DNA of 64,000 nucleotides from CAYOPZ01 sp964406005. Lineage in GTDB: Bacteria; Bacteroidota; Bacteroidia; Bacteroidales; SM23-62. Both the position numbers and the translations under genes were made by a program. Position 1 is the first letter of the stretch, and each line of letters starts with the position of its first letter. Below the pieces are notes generated by a model. The model did no database searches. It had not been told where the DNA came from and saw nothing but the letters and a program-made list of their open reading frames with translations. Location of the stretch: the NCBI GenBank assembly GCA_964406005.1, contig CAYOPZ010000012.1, positions 16,382 to 80,381 of the forward strand, written 5' to 3'. Shown here one piece after another: positions 8,535-15,879 of the stretch.

Positions 8535-8717
8535 TCACTGGCTGAGAATGATGCATTCCAGTAAGGCCTGGCACGTACCGTTGATTCCGCAGGCACTAAG
8601 CCCTATAAAACGCAGGGTCCGGCCGACATCATATGCAAATCCTTCACCGCCTATTCCATAGAGTTCCGCCGGTGACAGATTTTCGAATTTCTGAATTGAT
8701 GGCTCTGATGTTTTCAT
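8535..8717 (-). CDS. Double-glycine precursor peptide with three-cysteine core (putative bacteriocin)
   Basis: The 60-residue product begins with a leader ending LSPAELYGIGG (residues 14-24), close to the LSxxELxxIxGG consensus read by C39 exporters but one residue short before GG. The predicted 36-residue core starts EGFAYDVGRTLRF and contains three cysteines (SACGINGTCQALLEC). An odd cysteine count implies at most one internal disulfide plus a free thiol. It is the second precursor in the locus, 41 nt downstream of the other one. No specific bacteriocin family is recognised with certainty; anti-Bacteroidales peptides such as bacteroidetocins are a comparison worth making. Confidence 0.75.
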   Translation of the reverse strand: MKTSEPSIQKFENLSPAELYGIGGEGFAYDVGRTLRFIGLSACGINGTCQALLECIILSQ

Positions 8718-8758
8718 TTTTGTATGTATTTAATTCGTATTTAAGTAATCTCCGGGTC

Positions 8759-8947
8759 TTATTTCACTTCAGGGAGTCCTGCCAGTCCTCTCTTAAAGTT
8801 GTCCCAGTCACCGAATATTTCAGCGCCTGCCGCGATAGCAAGCCCGATGGCTATGGCTGCAAGGATTCCGAATCCGCCACGAATGCTTTGAGTCTCTTTT
8901 TCATTCAGGGGAACGAATCCGGCTGTTGCTGCATTCATTGTTTTCAT
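8759..8947 (-). CDS. Double-glycine precursor peptide, class IIb (lactobin A/cerein 7B)-like
   Basis: The 62-residue product has a leader ending LNEKETQSIRGG (residues 14-25). The predicted 37-residue core is glycine/alanine-rich and hydrophobic (GILAAIAIGLAIAAGAEIFG), followed by a polar tail DWDNFKRGLAGLPEVK. The hydrophobic GxxxG/A-rich helix after a GG leader is typical of class IIb-type pore-forming peptides. It lies upstream of a second precursor and the HlyD/C39 export genes on the same strand. The first two start codons (M1, M4) are close together; M1 is chosen because it gives the usual leader length of about 25. Confidence 0.82.
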   Translation of the reverse strand: MKTMNAATAGFVPLNEKETQSIRGGFGILAAIAIGLAIAAGAEIFGDWDNFKRGLAGLPEVK

Positions 8948-8982
8948 TTTTCATGTAGTTTTTGTTTAACATTAGATTTTAT

Positions 8983-8998
8983 GGAACCACCTGGTTCC
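8983..8998. promoter_or_regulatory. Perfect dyad upstream of the precursor genes
   Basis: GGAACCA (8983-8989) and TGGTTCC (8992-8998) form a perfect 7-bp inverted repeat with a 2-bp spacer. It lies 36 bp upstream of the first precursor start and has no T-tract, so an operator is more likely than a terminator. No regulator gene is adjacent. Confidence 0.35.
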
Positions 8999-9074
8999 GG
9001 TAAATTTGCCAGGCATGAAAAAGGGATCCCTGTGGAACTTAATGCCGGAATGCCGGAAATCTCGCAGGGGAGTA

Positions 9075-9194
9075 TTACAGGAATTTTATCCGGAGCAGGG
9101 CCAGGATAATAATAAGGACAATCAGCAGGCTCAGGTAAAGGAGGAGCCTGCGGGAAGGCAGTTTCTGCCGTCTCGGATTCAGGTTAACAGGCAT
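9075..9194 (-). CDS. 39-residue basic one-TM protein, coupled to the GH114-like lipoprotein gene
   Basis: The frame starts at ATG 9194 and overlaps the stop of the upstream lipoprotein gene by one base (TGATG), a classic translational coupling. The product has a basic N-terminus (MPVNLNPRRQKLPSRR) and one hydrophobic helix (about residues 17-35), ending RIKFL. No family is recognised. Its size and layout resemble the 38-residue protein at 8309-8425, so it may be another small membrane component of the peptide locus, but the sequences are not clearly related. Confidence 0.55.
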   Translation of the reverse strand: MPVNLNPRRQKLPSRRLLLYLSLLIVLIIILALLRIKFL

Positions 9195-10162
9195 CAGCGT
9201 TCCTCGAAATATTCAAATGCATCAATGATATCGAGATAGGCACCATCGAATCCGGTCTCCAGTATCCTGTCAAGATAAGCATTCGCGTTTCCGAAAATGA
9301 TCTTCTGCCATTCCGGGTCCCAGTACTTCACCTTGAAATTTCCCTCCCAGTCGGGATTTTCCTCATATATCCATGAAGGGTGGCCGGCCGACCAGTCCGT
9401 TTGCCAGTAATACCTGTAATCCTCGGCTTCCCCTATGCTCAGATAGCAGATGACAAGACGGGTGCCGCCGTTGGCTTTGTTTTTAAGCTGGCTGATATCG
9501 TCCGATGTAAAAGGAAGGGATTCGTCGAAGAACAGGTCCATGATCACAAGGTCGTATCCAGTGGCAGAAACCGCTTCAATGAACCGGGATTTATCCGGGA
9601 ATTCCGATGGATTGATCAGGTAGAGAAAGTTCATGGCGTCGGAGAGCTGAAGGACCGAATCGCTGTTCTCCCCGTACGGCTTAGCGGGATATGAAGGAAT
9701 ATTATCAAGCTCCCTGTGGTCGGCAGCAAATGAAATATAACCCTTTAATGAATTTTTCAGATAGGAATCATCCGTCTTTGATTGTGCAAAGCAATAGTCT
9801 GTGACCAGGATGCTTTTTCCATTTTCCAGGGCGATATCGAGAAAATCCGTCATGTATTCCGTTTCCCCGGCCGGTGTCTCCAAGTCGTCGCCGTTATATC
9901 CGTAGAACAGGTCTTCACGTGCCTGGGCATCAATGGCAGAAAGATAGGTGAGATCAGCAGTTCCTTCATTGTCCCCGTTGGAGGTAATCAGTTCCTGTCC
10001 GTTCTGGGGAATTATAATAAAGCCCGGATCCATGTCTTTGGCATAGGCGCTCAGGTCCTCGACGAAGATTCTCATTTCCTGCTTGAAATCCAGGTCAGGT
10101 ATGCCATCATCGCACGCGTAAATGATCGTCCCCAAAGCCAGGATCGCAACCAGTGATTTCAC
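9194..10162 (-). CDS. GH114-like (MJ1477/TM1410-type) putative glycoside hydrolase lipoprotein
   Basis: The 322-residue protein begins with a lipoprotein signal (MKSLVAILALGTIIYACDDG, lipobox cysteine about residue 17), so it should be membrane-anchored outside the cytoplasm. The body contains YLSIGEAEDYRYYW, PSWIYEENPDW, VKYWDPEWQKI and GFDGAYLDIIDAFEYF. These are landmarks of the endo-alpha-1,4-polygalactosaminidase-like TIM-barrel family, with acidic residues in GEAEDYR and DGAYLDIID as likely catalytic or binding sites. The natural substrate is unknown; amino-sugar exopolysaccharide is a family-based guess. It may head the small-peptide operon, since the coupled 39-residue gene follows directly. 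Confidence 0.82.
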   Translation of the reverse strand: MKSLVAILALGTIIYACDDGIPDLDFKQEMRIFVEDLSAYAKDMDPGFIIIPQNGQELITSNGDNEGTADLTYLSAIDAQAREDLFYGYNGDDLETPAGETEYMTDFLDIALENGKSILVTDYCFAQSKTDDSYLKNSLKGYISFAADHRELDNIPSYPAKPYGENSDSVLQLSDAMNFLYLINPSEFPDKSRFIEAVSATGYDLVIMDLFFDESLPFTSDDISQLKNKANGGTRLVICYLSIGEAEDYRYYWQTDWSAGHPSWIYEENPDWEGNFKVKYWDPEWQKIIFGNANAYLDRILETGFDGAYLDIIDAFEYFEER

Positions 10163-10348
10163 TTAAATGAATTTTTTTAAAGTTACTGATTTTTGAGGTA
10201 GAATGAGCTTCCTTCTTCCCATCAGGATGAAAGATTCAGATTTTATTTAGATTCGATTAATATTGAGTGTGTAGGATTAAAAAATTTCCGGCAGTGTGAG
10301 TTAAAATGACCTGCATGATTATTTTTATAGACTCATAACACCCACATC

Positions 10349-11512
10349 ATGACAAATCAAGGAAGAAGAACATTTCTCAGATCATCCCTGATCGGAGCAG
10401 GTGGTGCAATGCTTTCCAGGCCGCTGATGGCAGGCAGCAATTTCCGGCTCAGGAGTGAAGACATCATTACCCGTACGCTCGGTAAAACCGGACTGGAAAT
10501 CCCTGTCCTTAGCATGGGGGTGATGCGCTCCGATACACCGAGCCTTGTTGCTGCATGTCTCGATGCCGGCTTAAAGTATTTCGATACGGCGAACGGTTAC
10601 ATGCGGGGAAGGAATGAGGAGATGCTGGGAAGGGTATTTAAAGACATTCCCAGGGACAGCTTCTTTATAGGCACCAAGGTGAAGGCACCCCCGGGTACGA
10701 CGAAAGATGCTTTTCTTTCAGATCTCGAAACCAGTCTGAACCGCCTGCAGATGGATCATGTGGATATTTTATACCTTCACGGCGCAGTAAGCAGGCAGGA
10801 AGTGATGAACGAGACCATACTCGATGCTTTGCAAACTGCCAAATCACAGGGAAAAACGCGGTTTGTCGGAGTGTCCACGCACGGCAACGAACCCGAAGTG
10901 ATCAATGCGGCCGCCGAGGCCGGGTCCATCGATGTGGTACTTGTCGCCATCAATTTCATGCAGGATCATTATGCCGCAATCAAAACAGCCATGGCACGGG
11001 GAGCTGAACAGGGCATAGGGTTCATTGGAATGAAAACGATGGCCGGAGGTTTTCTTGACCAGGAAAGGCAGATACCTGTAAACGGAAAAGCAGCCCTGAA
11101 ATGGGCGTTGCAGGACCAGAACCTGACGACCTGCATCCCCGGATTCACCGCCTTCAATGAACTGCAGGAGGATGCCGGGATACTTACGGACCTGACGCTG
11201 ACACCGGAAGAACAGGAACACATCAGGAGGTCGGAGATGATAACGGGACTGTATTGCAACCAGTGCGGTCAGTGCCGTGAACAATGCCCGAAAGGGCTTC
11301 CGATACCGGATATGATGCGTTCCTATATGTATACATACGGCTACGGAGAGCTTCGGCAGGCCAGGGATCTGCTGGATGAAGCCCGGGTGCAGCCGGATCC
11401 CTGCAGGGATTGCGGCGGGTGCACGGTCAGCTGTATAAAGGGCTTCCCTGTGGCTGAACGTATAGCGGACGTTTCAAGACTGTCGGATGTGCCTTATGAT
11501 TTCCTGACATGA
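10349..11512 (+). CDS. Tat-exported aldo/keto reductase with C-terminal 4Fe-4S cysteine clusters
   Basis: The 387-residue protein opens with a twin-arginine signal (GRRTFLRSS, then a hydrophobic stretch), so export in folded form is likely. The central AKR barrel runs from about residue 36 to 290 (LGKTGLEIPVLSMG, DTANGYMRGRNEEMLG, TKVKAP, DILYLHG). The C-terminus has two ferredoxin-like cysteine sets: C303-x2-C306-x2-C309-x3-C313-P and C352-x2-C355-x2-C358-x3-C362. This build is common in Bacteroidota AKRs of unknown substrate. It overlaps the next gene by 4 nt. Confidence 0.9.
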   Translation: MTNQGRRTFLRSSLIGAGGAMLSRPLMAGSNFRLRSEDIITRTLGKTGLEIPVLSMGVMRSDTPSLVAACLDAGLKYFDTANGYMRGRNEEMLGRVFKDIPRDSFFIGTKVKAPPGTTKDAFLSDLETSLNRLQMDHVDILYLHGAVSRQEVMNETILDALQTAKSQGKTRFVGVSTHGNEPEVINAAAEAGSIDVVLVAINFMQDHYAAIKTAMARGAEQGIGFIGMKTMAGGFLDQERQIPVNGKAALKWALQDQNLTTCIPGFTAFNELQEDAGILTDLTLTPEEQEHIRRSEMITGLYCNQCGQCREQCPKGLPIPDMMRSYMYTYGYGELRQARDLLDEARVQPDPCRDCGGCTVSCIKGFPVAERIADVSRLSDVPYDFLT

Positions 11513-12375
11513 AAATCAACATTCCGGCTGTTGCCCTGGCGTTTCTGATTTTTCCGTTCCTCGTATCCGCGGCAGATGACGATACTGTGTATTTTCCCGG
11601 ACTGGAGGGATGGAACCTGAGTGTATCCCGGGACGTGTACACACCGTCCAATCTCTGGGACCTGATCGACGGAGCCGCAGAAGCTTATCTTGCTTATGAT
11701 TTTATCGATCTTCATCTTGCGGATTATGAGAATCCGGAGGGGATCACCATTCATGCGGAGGTGTACCGGCACAGTTCGTTGAACAATGCTTACGGTATTT
11801 ACGCTTCAGAAAGGAGCCCGGATTATCGTTTCCTGGATCTGGGCGGACAGGCTTATCTGGATAAAGGTGTGCTGAATTGTTTCAGCGGTCCGTTTTATAT
11901 GAAGTTCTATTCAACCGATGAGGCTCCGGACGTACAGGAAAGCCTGATCATCGTTGCCGGGGCTGTTGTTGAAAGACTGGCGCAGGGGAAGGAATTCCCC
12001 GGACTTGTATCCCTTTTTCCGCAAGAAGGGAAATCGCCTTATTCAGATCATTATATCGCAAAAAATTTCATCGGATTCGGGTTCCTTCATTCGGCGTTCA
12101 CAATGGATTATGATGAAGGCTACAAACTGTTTATTATCAAGGGAAAAAACAGGGATGAGATCCTGGAAATGGCCGGCAGATACCTGGCTTTTACAAAACA
12201 GGAAACAGATCCTGCCCGGCAAACCAGCTTCACTGTTGCAGATCCCTACAACGGCAGCATCCCTGTGGTTGTTTCAGGCCGGTATCTTACCGGTATCATT
12301 AACGGTGCAGGCAATAACAATGCAAAAATGAAGCTGGGGGAGCTCGTAAAGAACCTTGAGTCCATGCCGCAGTAA
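11509..12375 (+). CDS. Secreted DUF6599-like protein
   Basis: The 288-residue protein has a signal peptide (MKINIPAVALAFLIFPFLVSAAD). Its N-terminal part, PGLEGWNLSVSRDVYTPSNLWDLIDGAAEAYLAYDF, matches the pattern I know for DUF6599, a periplasmic family of unknown function. It contains no obvious catalytic motif. Its start overlaps the stop of the Tat-type aldo/keto reductase by 4 nt, so the two are co-translated and may act on the same periplasmic process. The gene ends one base before the convergent groES-like gene. Confidence 0.78.
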   Translation: MKINIPAVALAFLIFPFLVSAADDDTVYFPGLEGWNLSVSRDVYTPSNLWDLIDGAAEAYLAYDFIDLHLADYENPEGITIHAEVYRHSSLNNAYGIYASERSPDYRFLDLGGQAYLDKGVLNCFSGPFYMKFYSTDEAPDVQESLIIVAGAVVERLAQGKEFPGLVSLFPQEGKSPYSDHYIAKNFIGFGFLHSAFTMDYDEGYKLFIIKGKNRDEILEMAGRYLAFTKQETDPARQTSFTVADPYNGSIPVVVSGRYLTGIINGAGNNNAKMKLGELVKNLESMPQ

Positions 12376-12759
12376 CTACTCGAACAATCCGGAGTCCCTT
12401 ATCAGCAGGAGGATTGCCGAGTGGGGCACGATCACATACCTTTCCTTGTTGAATTCAATCTCATACCCGCTTTTCTGGAGGTAGACCGCAAGGTCTCCTG
12501 TTTTTGGCTGAAGGGGAACATATTTAACTTCCTCGCTCCTGTCCTTCCAGGGCTCTTCCGCTTCATTGATTGCCGGGATGGGATATCCGGGGCCCACTTT
12601 CAGGACATAGCCCGAGTGAATCTTTTCGTTTTCCTGCACACCCGGCGGAAGGTAAAGTCCGGACTTGGTTTTCTCCTGAGGTGATTTGGGCCTGATCAGC
12701 ACCCGGTCACCTATAACGATGAACTTCTCGAGATCGGACTCTTCTATTACCAGCGGCAT
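12376..12759 (-). CDS. GroES-like co-chaperone family protein
   Basis: The 127-residue product has the GroES beta-barrel start (VIGDRVLIRPKSPQEKTKSGLYLPPGV), including a mobile-loop-like KTKSGLYLPPG. The segment GYVLKVGPGYPIPAINEAEEPW is longer than in canonical 95-residue GroES, and the C-terminus reads YEIEFNKERYVIVPHSAIL. Bacteroidota carry such stand-alone GroES-like paralogues besides the groES-groEL operon. No groEL is adjacent, so a paralogue role is more likely than the housekeeping co-chaperonin. Confidence 0.85.
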   Translation of the reverse strand: MPLVIEESDLEKFIVIGDRVLIRPKSPQEKTKSGLYLPPGVQENEKIHSGYVLKVGPGYPIPAINEAEEPWKDRSEEVKYVPLQPKTGDLAVYLQKSGYEIEFNKERYVIVPHSAILLLIRDSGLFE

Positions 12760-12798
12760 AATTTTAATTTGCGGAAAGTTAACAAATTTCCGGATTCC

Positions 12799-13935
12799 TT
12801 ACATTGCCTGTTCCAGATCCCTGATGATGTCATCGGTATCTTCTATTCCTGCAGACAGGCGGAGAAGTCCATCCGTGATCCCCTCCCTGGCTCTTTCTTC
12901 CACACTAAGGTGTCTGTGGGAGGTAAGTGCAGGAGAGCAGATAATGCTGTCCACACCGCCCAGGCTGACAGAAGGTTTAATGAGCTTCAGCTTTTCCTGG
13001 AATTGAACCGGATCGGCCGATTTCAATTCAAATGAAAGCATGCCTCCGAAACCCTTCATCTGCCGTTTGGCAATCTCGTGCCCCGGATGATCATTGAGAC
13101 CCGGATAGTAAACCCTCCGGATGGCATCCTGTGCCGACAGCCACTCTGCCACCTGTCCGGCGTTCCTGTTTTGCTGCTCAACCCTGAGGGCAAGGGTCTT
13201 CATGCTTCTTTCAAGCAGGTAGATTGTCTGGGCATTCAGGCTGCCACCCAGGCTCAGTGCCATTTTCCTGATCCTGTCCAGATGTTCCCTGCTGCAGGCT
13301 ACGGCTCCCGCACAAATATCGCTGTGCCCGCCCAGGTATTTTGTCGCACTGTGCATTACGATATCAATGCCAAGAGAAACGGGGGTCTGGTTAACCGGGC
13401 TGGCAAAGGTGTTGTCGATCACGGTAAGCACTTTGTATTTTTTTGCCAGCATCGCAACTGATTTTATATCAGTGATCAGCAGCAGGGGATTGGACGGACT
13501 TTCAATATAAATAAGCTTCGTGTTGGGTTTGATCAAACCTTCCAGGGTCGGGATGGTATTGTTTTTTGCAATGTCAAATTCAATACCGAAAGGTTCGAGT
13601 TCCCTGGATACGAAATTGTAGGTCCCCCCGTAGAGTCCTGTCTGGAAAACCGCATGGTCACCGGCTTTCAGAAAGGTAAACAGAATTGTCGATATGGCTG
13701 CCATGCCCGAACTGAACACCATGCCTGCCTGGGCCTGTTCCAGGGCCGCCAGTTTCTTTCCTATTCCCCTGGCATTCGGAATGTTGAAATACCTGGGATA
13801 GACCGTGTCATCCATGTCAAGATATGCATATGAGGTGGAGGTATATACAGGGGAATTCACCCCACCTGTTTTTTCGTCGAAAAAGGTGCCTGCATGGACG
13901 CATGCGGTTTTAATTGATCTCATAACGGGTCTCAT
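12799..13935 (-). CDS. PLP-dependent trans-sulfuration enzyme (cystathionine gamma-synthase/lyase family)
   Basis: The 378-residue enzyme shows the Cys/Met-metabolism PLP fold: YPRYFNIPN (R48-Y49), SSGMAAISTILF, YIESPSNPLL and the PLP-lysine motif SATKYLGGHSD with K199. Members include cystathionine gamma-synthase, cystathionine beta- and gamma-lyase and methionine gamma-lyase, and sequence reading alone does not separate them. M5 is an alternative start. The gene stands alone between the groES-like gene and an SDR gene on the same strand; no methionine-biosynthesis neighbour or SAM riboswitch is visible upstream. Confidence 0.92.
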   Translation of the reverse strand: MRPVMRSIKTACVHAGTFFDEKTGGVNSPVYTSTSYAYLDMDDTVYPRYFNIPNARGIGKKLAALEQAQAGMVFSSGMAAISTILFTFLKAGDHAVFQTGLYGGTYNFVSRELEPFGIEFDIAKNNTIPTLEGLIKPNTKLIYIESPSNPLLLITDIKSVAMLAKKYKVLTVIDNTFASPVNQTPVSLGIDIVMHSATKYLGGHSDICAGAVACSREHLDRIRKMALSLGGSLNAQTIYLLERSMKTLALRVEQQNRNAGQVAEWLSAQDAIRRVYYPGLNDHPGHEIAKRQMKGFGGMLSFELKSADPVQFQEKLKLIKPSVSLGGVDSIICSPALTSHRHLSVEERAREGITDGLLRLSAGIEDTDDIIRDLEQAM

Positions 13936-14005
13936 TAATTATTTGGTGCGGGAGTATCAAGGTCATATCGTAACAATTGATTTCAGGGCCGGAAAACAAA
14001 GTTGG

Positions 14006-14758
14006 TTAAAAATGTTCATATATCCAGCCCGGAGCAATTTTAAGCAAAAGCGAAAAAAGTCTCCAGCGGCGGGAAATGATCATTTTTTTCTTCTTTCTCC
14101 GGATGGCCCGGTATATTTGCCTGGCGGCTTTTTCGGGAGTGCTTACCCAGAATAGCTTATCACCTTTGGCCATGTCGGTAGCCACGAAACCGGGGCGTAT
14201 ATCCGTAATGTATACGGGGATTTTCAATCGGGCGGATTTCATTCGCAGACCCTCAAGGTAGTTCGACTGGTATGCCTTGGAGGCATTGTATGCCGGGGCG
14301 GACCTGTTGCCACGGAGTGCTGCGAGGGAAGTAATGCCAACCAGGTGTCCAGGGGGATGTTTGATGAAATATCGGTAGGCATAGGTCATGATGTCTGTAA
14401 AAGCGGTCACATTGGTATCGATGGTCTGGAACTCCGGCTCCGTATCCAGTTCCTCGTTTAAAAAACCGGTCCCGGAACTCAGAACCAGCAGGTCGAGGCC
14501 GCCGAGTTCCTTGATAAGCTCCCCCATATACCTGGCAGTCTTGGAGAGATCGCGGATGTCGAATGCTCGGTATATGATCCTGCCCGGATGTTCGTTCTGC
14601 AATTCCTTCAACAGCTGTTCCCTTCTCCCCGTAATTCCAACCTTGTATCCTTCCCCGGCAAGAAGACGGGCAAGTTCCTTTCCAATCCCCGATGATGCGC
14701 CAACGACGATGGCTTTCTTATAATCTTCCTGGTCTTGATGAAACAAGTCTCTTTCCAT
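14006..14758 (-). CDS. SDR-family oxidoreductase
   Basis: This is a classical short-chain dehydrogenase: VVGASSGIGKELARLL for nucleotide binding, an SSG in place of NAG (LLVLSSGTGF), and an intact YNASK active-site motif in APAYNASKAYQ. The C-terminal part is basic (RRKKKKMIISRRWRLF), suggesting membrane association as in DltE-like or NAD-dependent SDRs. An in-frame ATG at 14848 would add 30 residues without family character, so the start at 14758 (MERDLFHQDQ) is preferred. The substrate is unknown. Confidence 0.87.
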   Translation of the reverse strand: MERDLFHQDQEDYKKAIVVGASSGIGKELARLLAGEGYKVGITGRREQLLKELQNEHPGRIIYRAFDIRDLSKTARYMGELIKELGGLDLLVLSSGTGFLNEELDTEPEFQTIDTNVTAFTDIMTYAYRYFIKHPPGHLVGITSLAALRGNRSAPAYNASKAYQSNYLEGLRMKSARLKIPVYITDIRPGFVATDMAKGDKLFWVSTPEKAARQIYRAIRRKKKKMIISRRWRLFSLLLKIAPGWIYEHF

Positions 14759-14864
14759 GGTCCGGGGCTTTTGGTCCGGGACTTTTCCTTCCGAACCTTC
14801 CCGGAAAATATACAAAAAATTCCCAAATTGCAGGAGATTTGAACCCAATAAATGATTTCATACA

Positions 14865-15368
14865 ATGATGATTCCCACCCGTATAGAGGATTTTACCATC
14901 CGGCATGCAGAGGAAAAGGACGTTCCGCTTATTTTCTGGTTTATCAATGAGCTGGCCGCATATGAGAAGCTGACACATGAGGTAGCGGCCACGGAGAATA
15001 TGATCCGCCGTTATCTGTTCGGCGAAAAGCCCGTAGCCGAGGTGCTTGTAGGAGAGTACAGGAGAAAACCGGTGGGATTTGCCGTATTTTTTCACAATTA
15101 TTCCACTTTCATGGGAAAGCCGGGTATTTACCTGGAAGACCTGTATGTTGTTCCTGAGGAAAGGGGCCGGGGATATGGAAAAAGTATGCTGACATACCTT
15201 GCGAAACTCGCGGTAGAAAGAAACTGCGCCCGGTTCGAATGGGCTGTGCTTGACTGGAACGAGCCTTCCATAAAATTCTATGAATCCCTCGGTGCCAGGC
15301 TTATGAAGGAATGGATCCTCAACAGGGTTGAAGGGGAAGATCTCCTGAAGCTTGCCGCGGAATTTTAA
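14865..15368 (+). CDS. GNAT-family N-acetyltransferase (diamine acetyltransferase-like)
   Basis: The 167-residue protein has the GNAT order of motifs: FTIRHAEEKDVPLIFWFINELAAYE at the N-terminus, EDLYVVPEERGRGYGKSML (acetyl-CoA loop with RGRGYG, about residues 92-110) and WNEPSIKFYESLGA. These are close to spermidine/spermine acetyltransferase-type proteins. The acetyl acceptor is not established. The second codon is also ATG (14868). It starts about 100 nt from the divergent SDR gene. Confidence 0.9.
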   Translation: MMIPTRIEDFTIRHAEEKDVPLIFWFINELAAYEKLTHEVAATENMIRRYLFGEKPVAEVLVGEYRRKPVGFAVFFHNYSTFMGKPGIYLEDLYVVPEERGRGYGKSMLTYLAKLAVERNCARFEWAVLDWNEPSIKFYESLGARLMKEWILNRVEGEDLLKLAAEF

Positions 15369-15399
15369 TTCATTGTCTGTCAGAAACATACTAATTGAA

Positions 15400-15453
15400 T
15401 AGTTAAAAAACTAAATAAATAGTTGCAAAACTAAGAAATTAGTTTTAATTTAG
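15400..15453 (+). promoter_or_regulatory. Putative BlaI operator array, 20-bp period
   Basis: Two 14-bp dyads occur exactly 20 bp apart: TAGTTAAAAAACTA (15400-15413) and TAGTTGCAAAACTA (15420-15433). A third left half-site, TAGTT, follows another 20 bp on (15440-15444). The array ends 40 bp upstream of the BlaI-family repressor gene. BlaI/MecI repressors bind AT-rich dyads containing ACTA/TAGT, so autoregulation of the blaI/M56 operon is likely. Confidence 0.7.
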
Positions 15454-15492
15454 TCCCGTTGTTAAGCCTGATATTTTCCGTTTTCAGTCATA

Positions 15493-15879
15493 ATGAGAAA
15501 GCTGACAAAAGCAGAGGAACAGATTATGCACATCCTCTGGGATATGGAGGAGGGACTGGTCAGGGATATCATTGCAAGGTTCCCTGACCCCAAACCTGCT
15601 TACAATACGGTTTCAACCGTGGTCCGCATTCTGGAAAAAAAAGGCTTTGTCGGGCATAAGGCCTATGGCAACACTTATTTGTACCACCCCCTTGTACCCA
15701 AGGATGAGTACGCCAGGGAACATTTCAAAGGATTCATCAAAGACTATTTTAACAATTCCTTCCCCAAGATGGCCGCTTTTTTTGTCAGGGAATATGATCT
15801 GGATATAAGTGAACTGGAGCGGATTTTGAAGTTGACGGAAGAAGAATTGAAAAAATCAAAACCCGAAGGCAATGAATGA
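15493..15879 (+). CDS. BlaI/MecI/CopY-family transcriptional repressor
   Basis: The 128-residue protein has the family's N-terminal winged helix (LTKAEEQIMHILWDMEEGLVRDII and PAYNTVSTVVRILEKKGFVGHKAYGN) and a C-terminal dimerisation part with the cleavage-site region NNSFPKMAAFF. In the family, an M56 membrane peptidase inactivates the repressor by cleavage on receipt of a signal. Such a peptidase gene follows directly with an 8-nt overlap. Dyads upstream at 15400-15453 fit as its own operator. Confidence 0.93.
   Translation: MRKLTKAEEQIMHILWDMEEGLVRDIIARFPDPKPAYNTVSTVVRILEKKGFVGHKAYGNTYLYHPLVPKDEYAREHFKGFIKDYFNNSFPKMAAFFVREYDLDISELERILKLTEEELKKSKPEGNE

Noticed and set aside
12760..14005. 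SAM or other riboswitch upstream of the trans-sulfuration gene
   Set aside because: The gap upstream of its start (13936-14005) is only 70 bp and shows no terminator or conserved stem set.
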